This document shows, in pieces, positions 1-11,402 of a DNA stretch of 64,000 nt; the first letter of the stretch is position 1; every line of letters starts with the position of its first letter. This DNA is from Tamarix chinensis. Its lineage: Eukaryota > Streptophyta > Magnoliopsida > Caryophyllales > Tamaricaceae. The stretch covers positions 66,609,566-66,673,565 of the forward strand of contig CM060174.1 of the NCBI GenBank assembly GCA_030549775.1, read 5' to 3'. The notes under the pieces were generated by a model, which was not told where the DNA came from, did no database searches, and saw only the letters and a list, made by a program, of their open reading frames with translations. The position numbers were made by a program, and so were the translations under genes.

Positions 1-1458
1 GTGTTCACCACACTCAGAACACCATCATGCCGCCAACGAAGCACCACTGCTCTACCACCGTCCCCTACCAAGAAACCCTACAGTATTAGTTTGGTGTATT
101 TATTAATTGTTTATTTTTTATGGTAATAATTGTTATATTAATTAAATTGAAATAATTTTTTAATTATATTGTTGTGGTTAGGGTTTGATTGGTTTACTAG
201 ATTATTATGTTTTGGTTTTGTAGTATATTTTGTATAATTGAGATATTAGATTATTATAGTTAGATTATGTGTATAATTAGATTATAATGTATATATTTGT
301 TATTATTATTATAGTTAGATTATGTGTATAATTAGATTATAATATATATAGTTGTTATTATGCATGTTATATTAGAAAAATTTTTAGTATGTGTCAAATG
401 ATAATTAATAATTAATAATCTCTAATAATTTTAAACAAAAAATAAATAAAAAATATGATAGTATTTTAATTATGAATATTTGAATAGAAAAGGTAGAGTA
501 ATAGGAGGAATATTTTAATTACAATACCACACTCCTAAATGGTGATACATTATGATATTATGAATATTTTAATTATGATACCAATCAACACTAACAATAT
601 ATTTTGCATTACCATGAGCAAAATAGTACATCTCGAGGTTAGGGAAACGAGATTCTTATAGGTCATTATAGTTAATATATAGAAAAAAGAGAAAGGAAGA
701 TTGGGGAAGGAGACAAAGTGAGCCTATGGTACGAGGTAAAAGGGTAATGGAATCCTAAATTTTGTGGTATTCATCAAACTATCTATTTTAAGTACAAAAA
801 TTTCATGAGTTTGAATAATATAGGCTAGATAAGATGTCCATACATAATAATCTAATGAGAGACATCATTTTTTTTTTTGCTAAATTTAAAGTAAATGACA
901 GTGTCGGTTTCTGCTTTTCATAAAAGCGAATGGTAGGAGGAAATATGTAGAACAATATGAAGAATTACCATTTATATAAACCAACAGTGTAGCACTATAT
1001 ATTTTATCTAGTTAAATTAAATAAAAAATTAATTGACTTTATATTGACATAGAAACTGTGTAACACAAATTAATCAGAAGTTCAATAAATTATAATAGTT
1101 CATTTAATTCATTGGAAACTCCTAATATTAGTAGGAATTGATATATAGAAGATCATAATTATAATAAAAATGTGAGAAATAAGACTTTTGAATATGAAGA
1201 TTATCATACTCAGGATCCAAATTTCAATCACTAGCTTGTGACTTAACAAATTTGCATAACGATAATCAATAAGGTAAAGAGCAAGTTAATCCAACTCATC
1301 TTCATTAACAACCCTATTTGAGTTATGATCTGCATGCTTTATGGCGTGTTTGGCCCTAATTGTATGGTTATCATATTTACACACTTTGTTTATTTATCCT
1401 ATTTACACACTTTGATTTTCAAGCAAACACTTTAAATGTGATAGGTTTACATAGTAAA

Positions 1459-1558
1459 TGGTTTATCAGATGTGTTGGGAATAAAATTGGAACAAAGATA
1501 CCACCATGTTATAAGAGGTGGTTTATCAGATGTGTTGGGAATAAAATTGGAACAAAGA
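1459..1558 (+). repeat. 40-bp perfect direct repeat, 60-bp period
   Basis: A 40-bp segment starting TGGTTTATCAGATGTG at 1459-1498 is repeated exactly at 1519-1558. The period is 60 bp, exactly 20 codons, so the duplication did not change the reading frame of the decayed transposase upstream region. The identity of the copies suggests a fairly recent duplication relative to the rest of the pseudogene. Confidence 0.9.
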
Positions 1559-2480
1559 GCTTCTCAGAAGTTGAGGTAAAGTTTATTTTTTATCCTTTTT
1601 AATTAAATTATAAAATAAAAAATATATAATTTCTTACTTATGGTTTTATATATATGTAGAATTATTTTGATTTAGCTCTATGGAGGGAAAATACGTCATG
1701 GCCTAAAAATGAATTAGGTCCTAATGGAATGATGGCTGATTGATATAAAGATCCAAAATGAGATCATAAAAAAGATTGTCAGGAAGACAACAATTATAGG
1801 TCTTCTGTTTTTGACCCAGATGTGTGGCAAAGGTGTATCAATCTATGGAATTTGGAGGATATAAAGTTAATATTAAATTTTGGTACAAAAATTGAATAAA
1901 ATTACATATAAAGAATATGAACAAATTACTATTTCATTCGTGAAGGCTTTAGTAGAAAAAAAAATTTGCTAATAAGGCAAAATAAATCACTCTTTCTTGT
2001 CATGGTATAGAATCATTGTCACAATATCGCTTCAAGAAGTTATTTTTAGGTTTTTTATTTTTTTATCATGTAATGTTGTGTAATGTATTAATTTTTATCT
2101 TATGTACAGGCTAATCCAGAGACAAAAAAATTGTTACCTAGCATAGAGACTTACAGAGAAATACATTCCAAGAATAACAAATGGGTCACTCCCTCAGCTG
2201 AAGAGAAATTTGTAAGTTAGTTATATGTAATTAATTATAATATATATTATTAAGATTTCTTATAATATATCTAACTTTTACTTAGATGTGCAGAACAACA
2301 TGTTACAAAGACAAGAGGAAACCATGTCCCAAATGGCTTCTTATAACTCTAATGATCCTACACCTCCTAAAATTGATGAAGAATCGATACTCAAGGATGT
2401 CTTAGGTAGTCGCCCAAGGCATAGAAAAGGTGTAGGATGAAGGATTATAGGGGAGGGCTCAAGTCATGCTACTTCTTGAA
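1459..2480 (+). pseudogene. Broken plant transposase (Ptta/En/Spm type)
   Basis: Translated pieces in several frames resemble the plant Ptta/En/Spm transposase domain. There is an ALWRENTSWP segment after a possible splice acceptor near 1658, then a PDVWQRC segment near 1817. A piece reading NKAK...GIESLSQYRFKK near 1970-2040 corresponds to the family's NKANRAK...GSKSFA block. ETYREIHSKNNKWVTPSAEE (about 2145-2205) corresponds to the L-RETH-K-G-W block. VLGSRPRHRKGVG (about 2400-2440) corresponds to the conserved LG-R-GY-RGLG motif. Stops and frameshifts break every frame and no start is evident, so it is not functional. The order of motifs supports the family call; similarity is judged by eye. 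Confidence 0.65.
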
Positions 2481-3288
2481 TGAGTTGGATGCATGCTGGT
2501 TTTGTTCAAGAACAATAATGAAAATCTTAAATAGAGCAAAATCAAAATACAAATGAGCGAGATTATAGCCCGCTAAGCACCAGTTGAGCATTAAGAGGAA
2601 GAATTAAGACAAATGAGAGCTTTTATGGCTGCATGGGCTTAAGGTCATCTATCTCCAGAGCCATCTAATTAAGATGAACATGAAAATGAAAATGATGAAG
2701 ATTATTTTTAGGTTTTATGATACTATTGACAGATCAAATGTAATAACAATATGTTTGTTTTGTAAAATATGTTTATATAACAATATTTGTCTTTAAAATA
2801 AATTATTTAGCAAATATTATCATAATTATGTTTATATAAAAATATTTAGCTTTAAGATAAGTTATCTATAATGAGTATTTTAATAGTAAATATAGCTCGA
2901 ATAAATAATCTATTATCATTGGTATTAAGCCTTAACACCGATAATTTATCATGAGTATTGAGAAAGGAAAATCATCGCTATTAAGAAAAATTTGTCGATA
3001 ATAAGGTTTAGAATTTTTTTTTTAAATTTAAATTCATTATTGTCAATATTAAACTTTAATATTGATGATCTATCAACAGTATTAAAGGTAAGAAAACTTT
3101 TGGTTATACTTAATCATCGGTATTATGTTTAACTCTGACAAAAAATCGTTGGTATTATGCCTTAATACCGATGATAATTGTATTATCGCTAATAAGCTTA
3201 TTACCGATTCCACTTGTAACGACGATTTAATACCGATGAACATGTTCTTAATACTGAATTGTCAATATTGACCCATTTTCCTGTTGTG

Positions 3289-4140
3289 ATAAGGCACATT
3301 TAATGTCTGTATCTACCCTTTCTCCCATTATTTTTCTATCAAAATATTACACCCCAAACATAGTTTCCCCCTACTTTTCCCCTCCTATCCGTCACCAAAA
3401 CCTCCTAAGATCACCCCTACTAGCGAGCCTAACCGAGGCACCAACACCTCTACCGGTAGCATTTTCCATTACCTCACCCCTTACACTGGACACCATTTCC
3501 ATTACCTCACCCCAAACACTGGCTAAAATCACCACAACCTACCCCAAAGGACCGACCAAACCAGTCGTTGGTTCCCCCATTCAATCAACCATTTTCACTA
3601 AACCAAACACATATTACCTACAGCAACAACCCCCGCAGCTCTCCACTACCTTTCAAGCATTCCTACCACAACCCACCACCTTACTTCAACCAAAACCACA
3701 GATCCTCATGCTTACCATTCACCCAAACCCGTTGTTTCCTCCTCCTCATTTCATCCCCTTCAACCAATCCTCTTTGTTGCACCCAAACTTGACCGAGATT
3801 CCTTCTAACCTCAGTTTAGTTTTTGCCACTCTTTCACTCTTTCATTACCGTAAAACCTTCCTAATTATATAATTAATTATAATTATATTTTGTTAATTTT
3901 TCTTAGGTGATACCTCATAGGCCTGGAAAGAAGTAGGATAGAATAAGTGTGCTTAGAGACGCAAGCCTTTTTGTGTTAAATACTTGCATGGCTATATGTA
4001 TTATCATGATATAGTTATTATATGGTTAAATGTATTCTATTAATGATATGATATGATAATATGGATTATGTGATAGAAAGAGAGTATGATTAACAAAAGA
4101 TGTTTTGATATGATGTTACTACACTAGGTTGTATTTTTAT
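3289..4140 (+). repeat. Fragment of long-LTR repeat (copy A)
   Basis: This segment is homologous in the same orientation to 56506-57381. Both begin ATAAGGCACATTTAAT, pass through a C-rich stretch with ACCGAGGCACCA, reach a shared TTTTTCTTAGGTGATA site, and end near ACACTAGGTTG. Copy B lies inside LTR-like sequence, so this is best read as an LTR fragment with its downstream leader. A 189-codon open frame (3303-3872) inside it is Pro/Ser/Thr-rich and is not preserved in copy B, so it is not annotated as a gene. The left edge abuts the CACTA end. Confidence 0.75.
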
Positions 4141-4608
4141 ATATGAGATGTTACATGTTCAGTATGTAACAATATATATATATATATATGAGATTATTTT
4201 CATGCATTCAATTGCCAAAGTTAATTTTATTGCTATATTTAGTAATATTATTTTAAAAATATTATTAACACATAATTACCAAATTTGTTTATATAGGTTC
4301 TTGTATGACAATCTCTTAGGTCAAGAGGATGAGATATCTAATGTATATAGAGTTTTATGTCCTTAGGCTCTATCTGATATATATAACAATGAACATGTTG
4401 CATATGTACTCAAGGCAATGATGAAGACCCCTAATTACTTAATTTTTGCTCCATTTTCCTTTGTGTAGAGTAGAAGTTTGGTTTTATGGAAACTATTGTC
4501 AAGAAAAACATATTTGTTCAATTACATAGGAAAAAACCCTTAAAATGCCCTAAAAGTGTCATTGATAGCAAATATTTATTTCTTTAATAATATTTGTATT
4601 ACTTATTA

Positions 4609-4854
4609 CTCCATTCATTTCTTAAAGAAAGTATTTTTTTAGCAATTAGTGTGTTATTTTAGGAGGCAATAAATATTTCTATTTTATTACAATATAACCC
4701 TTCATTAGAAATAACATAATAATTAATGCATAGAAGAAGAAACAAAGAAAAATATGGGTAAAAAAAGAAAGTATGCATTAGGTTATCTAAAAGAACTTTC
4801 TTTTTTAAACAAAATTTTCTTACCTAAAATGACTTTCTTTTATAGATGGAAGGA
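4609..4854. mobile_element. Stowaway-like MITE, about 246 bp
   Basis: The left end CTCCATTCATTTCTTAAAGA and the right end (reverse complement TCCTTCCATCTATAAAAGAA) form imperfect terminal inverted repeats like the CTCCCTCCGT ends of plant Stowaway (Tc1/mariner) MITEs. TA dinucleotides flank both ends, as expected for the TA target duplication. It has no coding capacity. Confidence 0.65.
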
Positions 4855-5309
4855 TAACGTATTTATTAATTTATTTGGATTTTAATCAATTAACACATTC
4901 AATTCATAGTCAAGATAGAAGAAGGAAATGAGTAAGCTTAATCAACATCGGTGCACATAGAAAAATTATAGTTGTGTTGATTTTTATCCACGTTGATATT
5001 TCTTATTTAGTATGAAACTAATGCCATAAATTTTAATTATTGTTGTGTCCTCAACAAGATGATGCTATAAGTTGTGGATATTATTTAATGAGATTTATGG
5101 GGGACATTATTTTTAGAGAACGGAAGGCGCTCTAGTTTATATATGAATTAACAAGTCATTTAACTTAAAACTTCAAAAGCTAACCAAATAATTATCATTT
5201 TTATGGCTTTTAGAGTACTTATTCAAATGAGGAGATGGACCAAGTTAGAAAATAATAATTATACTTTATCATAGAATTTAAAAGATAAGTACTTTTGTAA
5301 TGTGTAATA
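4855..5309. other. No gene seen (AT-rich)
   Basis: AT-rich sequence between two MITEs. No reading frame, RNA gene or clear repeat was recognised. Confidence 0.6.
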
Positions 5310-5652
5310 TTGACAAAAGTGTATTTAAAAGTATAAAAGTTTTGAGTTTTTCCCAAAAAAATATAAATGTTGTTGACTTTCACATAACGTTAGACATGTT
5401 TGGAATTGTTTCACTTAAAACATAAAAGTTTTTAAAATATAAAATCTAAGGTACAAAAGTGGATACTTTATTCTTATTAAGATATAATCATTCATACTTT
5501 TTTTCCATTAAAGAATAAATAAAAATTGACCAATATCACCTCAGAGTTAAAGATTTTAAAACACTATATCTTGATTTAAATAAAATCTAAACTTTTATAT
5601 TTTTATGGAAACAAGCCCTAAACATTTATGGCTTTAAATACACTCTTATCAA
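5310..5652. mobile_element. MITE with long imperfect TIRs (copy 1)
   Basis: The ends TTGACAAAAGTGTATTTAAA and (reverse complement) TTGATAAGAGTGTATTTAAA form inverted repeats that continue imperfectly for about 60 bp. The interior repeats the theme (A/C)ATAAA-GTTTAG with ATTCTTATTAAG. A second copy of nearly equal length lies at 16584-16930. Total length is about 343 bp with no coding capacity. Target duplications were not resolved, so the superfamily is open. Confidence 0.65.
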
Positions 5653-6416
5653 TCCTTTAACGTAGTAAAATTTGTAGACTTTGCATGTTGACATAATTTT
5701 TGATATTTTTTTTGGTAGAAATACACACTAAATATTATGTGGTTCATCTAGTACTATATATATGTATGAATGTCCATTTATGTAAATAGATTTGTAAGCT
5801 TGGAGTACACAAGTGCTAATGCTTGTGTACAAGTATTGGGGAATTATATGTAGATTTATATGTAGAAAATTAGTACGTAGGAATAAATTTTAGTAAGATG
5901 AATCCTCCATATAAGGACTTCTTAGGTAAATATCGGTGGACTTTGGGGAAAGAGAATACATGGTGACAATAAGGAAGAATCATAGTATAAATTTTATTAA
6001 GAGAACCATAGTATAAATTATCCTTCACAAGCCCTCCAAAAGTTATCTAGGTGGATTTATACCTTGGTTCTTTCTTATAATCACAATATATTCTTTAAGT
6101 TTAGATTTAGTTATTTTAGAGAAATTGCCATGTAAAATCTCCTGCTATATTTTTTGAACTAAATTTAAATTTTTTTTTATGGGGATATATAAGATAGTGT
6201 TTTAAGACGATGACACATATGATGGTGCAAAACCGCCATCTATGGTAGATTTCATCCATCACCTATCAACTTATATGCAAAGGTGTATCAACAGATAGTG
6301 GAACAAACATGATAGTTCTTGATTTTTACCTTGAAATCCAAACAGAAGATATTAAAATTGGTATCCATTTTTTTCGCCATTAGAAATATAGATAGTGACT
6401 AAATAAGCATCATCAA
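5653..6416. other. No gene seen (AT-rich)
   Basis: AT-rich spacer between the MITE and the LINE target duplication. No coding frame or recognisable element. Confidence 0.6.
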
Positions 6417-6669
6417 TATATAAAAGAGCAAGGGCAGAACTAAGATAAATTTAAGTAAAAAATCAATGCAGACGTATCAAAACCCCAACCTCATCCCCAT
6501 CCAACTAGCCACCTTAGCCAAACAGCAAACCAAGTTCATTCAAACCGATAGCATCATCAATCCTTCCTACAGAACCAAACCCATGCTACGGGGTGGTTTA
6601 CCTCTGATACGAAATTCAGAAGAATAGAAGGCACAGAATGTCGAATCATCAAAGAAAAAGGGAAGCTTT

Positions 6670-6925
6670 GTCTACATAGTTTTTGTGGACAATCTTGCAA
6701 AAGGAATTTAGGTAAAGGAGGTTAGGGAGGTGTTCGAATCGGTTGGGACAATGAGGGACTTGTTCATTAGTAGAAAGATAAGGAAAACGTCAAACATGCA
6801 CTTTGGATTCATAAGGTTTGGCAGAGAATGGGGGTCTTGGAGGTGGTGAGGAGGATCAATAATATGCAACTCCATGGTATCTGGTTGCACGTACATAGGG
6901 CTCTGTTTGGGAGAGAGGAACGAGG
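6670..6925 (+). pseudogene. LINE 1 ORF1, N-terminal RRM domain (broken)
   Basis: Translation near 6670 gives IVFVDNLAKGI (RNP2-like), then VREVFESVGTMRDLFISRK, then MHFGFIRF (RNP1-like), and after a one-base frameshift near 6830 continues VLEVVRRINNMQLHGIWLHV. This is the RNP2-helix-RNP1-helix order of an RNA recognition motif. An in-frame TAG sits in place of the residue after KGI. In BNR-type LINEs this domain is thought to bind element RNA. Sequence between 6925 and 8496 belongs to the middle of ORF1 but is too eroded to read continuously. Confidence 0.75.
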
Positions 6926-8496
6926 ACAAGTAAAGACGCAAAACAAAGGATCGTAGATGCCAAAAGAGGGGGTTTGATTCCGGAGAAAAGGTGGATGGTC
7001 TACTGCTATAAGGGATAGTAGGACGTTTGCTATGCTGGTCAAAGGTGATGGAAGAAATTGGTAGAGGGAGAAGAGACGTGTGGTGTCCATTTAAGTGGAG
7101 GACAGTGCGCGGGAATGGCTGGACAGGAGTGTGGTGGTTGAATCAACCTAACCTTCATACTAGACGTCATTATACCAAAGATAATGTAGGATTGGAGGTT
7201 TGTAACCAAGGTAAGAGATTTAGGAAGGTTTAAGTTTTTAATTACTTTTGAATCCCATGAAGATTGTGTAGTGGCTTTGGAGGAGGGTAGTTTGCTATGG
7301 GATTACTTCCCAATAGTGAGGAAATGGAGGGAGGACGATGCATGTGTCTTGAGGTGCACGTGGGTTGAGATTATAGGATTATCATTAACTACTTGGAGGG
7401 AGGAATTTTTGAGTTATATGGTAGCACCCTGGGGTAGGTGTGTTTGCTGGGAAGAAGAGGGTGATTATGGAGTTTCCATGGAGACAACAAGAATCCTTGT
7501 TGATGCTGCTTGCAAGGAGGAAATTCAAGAGGTATTGGAGCTGCAGGTGGGTGAGGCAATGGCAGTGATAATGGCAAAATAGGTAGGACAGAGTTATATT
7601 CCATGGCAAAATAGAATATGAGAGACTAGTGAAGGGTGTTCGGAATCTTCATCGGCCGGCGTTAATGTTGATCGGCGGTCAAACTAGGCATCCAAGGGAG
7701 AAGGGTGGTATGCATGTGCCTCGTTTTTTGCAAACATGCAGGGTGTAGAATGCAAAGGGGTTGAAGAGTCGGGGATCGAAGGAAAAGTGTGTAGGGAAGT
7801 GAAAGAGGCATGTGATAGGGAGGCAGGAGTAGGATTAACAAGGGAGATGTTTGGGAGGCTCGAAAATTTATAAGGTGAGACTATTAGGAGTGGGGGAAGG
7901 GCTGCGAAGGGATAGAAGTGTGGACAGGTGGCTTCGATTATGCAGGGGGAAGAGTAGTTGTTTGGCATGCAGTGCCTAGGTGAGGTCATGGTAGCACAGA
8001 TCAAAGGGAATGCAAAGGGGCAGCAAAAGGCGATTGGGCAAAATAAGGGAGTGGATCAGCAGAGAGGAGAGACCTTGGAATGTGGCACAAACTCTGGATG
8101 CAAGTCCATTATTAAAGAAAACGGGATAGGATTATTTGGTGGCGTGGACTCTCGAGGACAGTGGAGGAAGGTAAATTTAATAAGAAATATGAAGAGTTCG
8201 AATTTATTTTTTCTAGAGAAGGAAAAGGAGCAACATATGAAGGGGGAGTTTTTTCCTTTTAGAAATAATGAATAATGGGAAGGGAAGCAAGGATGGAGGA
8301 GCCAAAGGAATGCACCCAAGTATAGAAGGGGTAGAGTTGGAAGGAGAGAGTGTAGTAGCAAGATTATGAGGGCTATCCATTTTGGATAAAAAATAGTTGG
8401 GAGAATTCAAAGGAGAGGTATGGAAGGTCATCCAATAAGCACTCGGGGTAAGAGGTCGATGAGGATGTAGAGTCTACAAAAACAAAATTTGCATAA

Positions 8497-8943
8497 GTGG
8501 ACCACAATCTTGAGGGAGAAAAGAGATTAATAAAGAAATGGAGGGGGAATGGAAAAAAGGAGGATGAAAACGTGGGAGCACTCATAGATAATGAGGAAGG
8601 TTTTGAAGTGGGTAATAAGAGGGGAGCAGGAAATACCATGGTGTCGGTAGAAGATATACCACCAGGGTTTGAAAGGGTGCAAGGATTTGAAAATACTCAT
8701 AGACCCAAGCAGGTGGAGGAAGAGGCAGATCCAGTTACAGAAGAAGGAAGAATGGAGGAGGAAGAGGTAGATGAGGCGAGACAAACTTGGCAATTTGGTA
8801 AAAGGATCGGGCTATCATCTAGAGATGAGGGGAAATGTGTGGAAAAGTTGGTGCAGTTGAGAAGGAGTCAGAGGAAGATCCGGAAAAAGGCAATTGTAAA
8901 AGGATGCAATGGAGTTAGGGGAGATAGGAGTTTGTTTCAATAA
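8497..8943 (+). pseudogene. LINE 1 ORF1, C-terminal part
   Basis: The longest surviving piece of ORF1: acidic, Glu/Lys-rich, ending about where ORF2 starts. It aligns with the end of ORF1 in LINE 2 through shared blocks: DH-LEGE-RLI, PPGFE-V, TW-FGK-IGL and LRRSQRKIRKK. No catalytic domain is visible. The basic C-terminus would suit nucleic-acid binding (inference). The frame upstream is closed by stops, so this is a relic. Confidence 0.7.
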
Positions 8944-11097
8944 TTATAATTAGTTGGAATGTAAGGGGGATCGGTGCGCTAAGGATAATTTCTAAAATCT
9001 AGAGTTTGATAGCAAAGGAGAGCCCCTGGATTTGCAGTTTGGTTGAAACTAAACATCGTTCTCTAGAGAATTCATGGAAGAATAGGGTCTGGAGAAGTGG
9101 GTCTGTTGAATAGAGAGACTCAGTTGCGCTTGGCAGAAGCGGAGGCTTAATATTAGGTTGGGATACATAGTTTTTTACGGTTAGTAGGTTTAGGAGCGGA
9201 GGGAAGTGGATCTTGGTTGAAGGAATTCTGGGACCTAGCAGGGTGGACTATGGGATCCTTCTTGTTTATGGACCCTCAGATCCAGGCAAGAGGAGAGTCT
9301 TATGGGACGAGCTTTAGGATGTGGGACAATAGTGTAGCAATCCTATGATAGTAATAGGGGACTTTAATGATGTTAGAAGCCAAAGTGAAAGAAAGGGAGG
9401 CTAGGTGGATCAAAATAGCATTCATCTATTTAATGATTGGATTGAAAATCTAGGCCTTATTGATTTTAAACCTTCAAATCTGAAGTTCTCTTGGCATAGG
9501 GCAGGTTTGGCTAGCCTGCTTGATAGATTCCTGATTAGCCCTTCTTGGTTAACTATGTTACTAGGACTATATTATTTTAGTATGGGTAGATCGCTCTCAG
9601 ACCATAATCTAATTAGCCTATGTGTTAAATCCATCGGGTTTGGGCCGAAATCGTTCAGGATTTGGGATATGTGGTTTTCGCACCCCTAGTTCTGAGGGTT
9701 TGTTTTTGATTGCCAGTCGAAACTAGAAGGGATGTCTTGTTAGAATAGATTCAAGGAGATGAAAGGTTTGCTGAGAAAGTGGAATAAAGAGGTATTTGGT
9801 GAATTTGATTCAAAAATTAGTCATCTTGAAGAGTGAAGAAGATCAACGGGTCTGATAAGGATGGCTTGTGTAGTGAAGTAACTACAGCTAGAAGAGCAGC
9901 CTTGTAGTCTCAACTATGGAAATGGCATATAAGGAACAAATCTTACTAGTTGTAAGTGACCAGGGTTAGAGGATTCAAAGAGAGAGACAAAAATACAAAG
10001 TACTTCTATACAGTCGCGGCAGTGAGGAAGAAAAAAGCTACCATACTCAGGATAGTGAAGAAGGGTAAGGTAATTGTAGAGCCGTCAAAGCTTAAGAAGG
10101 TTATTACAGAGTATTTTAAAGATATGTATAGGCAAGTGGATCTACCAAAAGTTATTCTCTCAGCCGATGGGTTCCATACGCTATCTAGGGAGGAAAGAGT
10201 GGAGTTGGAGGAGATTCCTAGTAGGGAGGATGTTAGGAGAGCAGTGTGGTCTTGCGATCCTTCGAAAGCGCCTGGTTATAATGGGTACCACATAGGGTTC
10301 ATTCGGAAGATATGGGGAACTATTGGGAGGAATTCACCAAATCTATTATGAAGTTTTTTCGATCAAGCATATTTTCGGTCACTCTAAATACAACTTTGAA
10401 CACTTTGATCCCTAAAGTGGACGATGTAGAGGAGGTTAGCCAATTTTGTCATATCATCTTGGTAGGATATATTCATAAGGTGATAGAAAATATTCTTGCC
10501 CTTAGGTTGAAACAAGTGGTTGATAAACTGGTGAGTGATTTGCAGTCAGCTTTCATATGAGGAAGGATCATAGTAGATGGAGCGTTGATTGCTAACGAGG
10601 TTATTCAATGGGCAAAGGGGCGGAGTAGGTCGAAAGGAGTGATGATCAAGCTAGACTTTCAGAAGGCGTATGATAGTATTAAGTGGGATTTTATGGATAG
10701 CATAATGGGTATTATGGGCTTCCGTCTCAGATTTAGAGGATGGGTCAAGGAGTGTATCTTTACGGCAAGAATCTCGGTTCTTGTGAATGGCTCTCCTTCA
10801 GCACATTTTCAGATGGACAGGGGGTTGAGACAAAGCGATCCCATTTCACCTTTTCTTTGTGTGTTAGTAGTCGAGGCGTTTAATCAACTCATTAAGCGAG
10901 GAGTGGAAAAAAATATTCTACAAGGGATCAGAGTGGGTAGGGATAACTTGGAAGTGACACATCTTCATTTCGTGGTTGATACAATGATCTTCTATGGAGA
11001 TTCAATTGGTAACATCAAGAACTGGAAAAGGCTGATTGATCGCTTCTATTTATTATCGGGTCTTCAAGTCAATTTCAGCAAATCTCTTCTTATCAAG

Positions 11098-11402
11098 TGT
11101 AATACCCCAAATTTGAGCAGAGTGTTATAAGGATTAATTTGGCTACTTATATCAACATGGTATACCATCCTTTTGGTGATTCCGTCCTAAGAACTCCACA
11201 GTTAAGCGTGCTGGCCGTGGAGCAATTTTAGGATGGGTGACCTCCTTGGAAGTTTCGGAAATTTTCTGAAAGTTTCTTGGGAAGCACGTGAGTGAGGACA
11301 AAGCGTGCTAAAAGGACTCGTGTTGATTTGTGGGGCCATCCAATCAATCCGAAAGCACTCCAAGGTATCCCCCGCGTGGTCGTGTCGACTCGAGGTGTTA
11401 CA
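11098..11402 (+). mobile_element. Cassandra-type TRIM solo LTR with 5S rRNA segment
   Basis: A 305-bp insertion, TGTAATACCCCAAATTTGAG to CGAGGTGTTACA, flanked by a perfect 5-bp duplication TCAAG (11093-11097 and 11403-11407). Removing it and one TCAAG rejoins the LINE reverse-transcriptase frame (LIK followed by LGVDEALR). It contains a block clearly derived from 5S rRNA, the defining feature of Cassandra, a plant family of terminal-repeat retrotransposons in miniature whose LTRs carry a Pol III 5S promoter. No second LTR or internal region is present, so it is a solo LTR. It inserted after the LINE. Confidence 0.92.
11156..11257 (+). other. 5S rRNA-derived block in the Cassandra LTR
   Basis: The block contains AGAACTCCACAGTTAAGCGT followed by GCTGG and, 20 bp later, AGGATGGGTGACCTCCTTGG. 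These match the plant 5S rRNA A-box region and C-box region, in the correct order and close to 5S spacing. The 5' third (ATACCA then a diverged stretch before TCCTAAGAACTCC) is weaker. It is not a working 5S gene: it is embedded in the LTR and lacks a clean 5S 3' end. Pol III promoter boxes look largely conserved, so transcription is conceivable. Confidence 0.88.

Larger units (their letters stand above)
1..3288 (+). mobile_element. Decayed CACTA (En/Spm) DNA transposon, 3' part
   Basis: AT-rich sequence holding a broken En/Spm-type transposase gene (about 1459-2480) and, from about 2880 to 3288, a cluster of short repeats around the words ACCGATGAT and ATCGGTATTA in both orientations, like CACTA subterminal repeats. 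The right end reads CCTGTTGTG, a degraded version of the family's usual end (TAGTG). The boundary is supported independently: at 3289 the sequence switches to a repeat also present, uninterrupted, at 56506. The left end lies before the window. Bases 1-110 are a GC-richer, leader-like stretch; 110-1450 shows no gene. Confidence 0.7.

Noticed and set aside
3303..3872. 189-codon open frame rich in Pro, Ser and Thr
   Set aside because: The homologous repeat at 56.5 kb does not keep the frame, and composition follows the C-rich DNA. Treated as LTR-derived non-coding repeat.
7385..8793. Minus-strand Pro/Ser/Leu-rich frames opposite LINE 1 ORF1
   Set aside because: Complement of Glu/Gly/Arg-rich sense codons; no domain and not kept in LINE 2 beyond the same composition effect.
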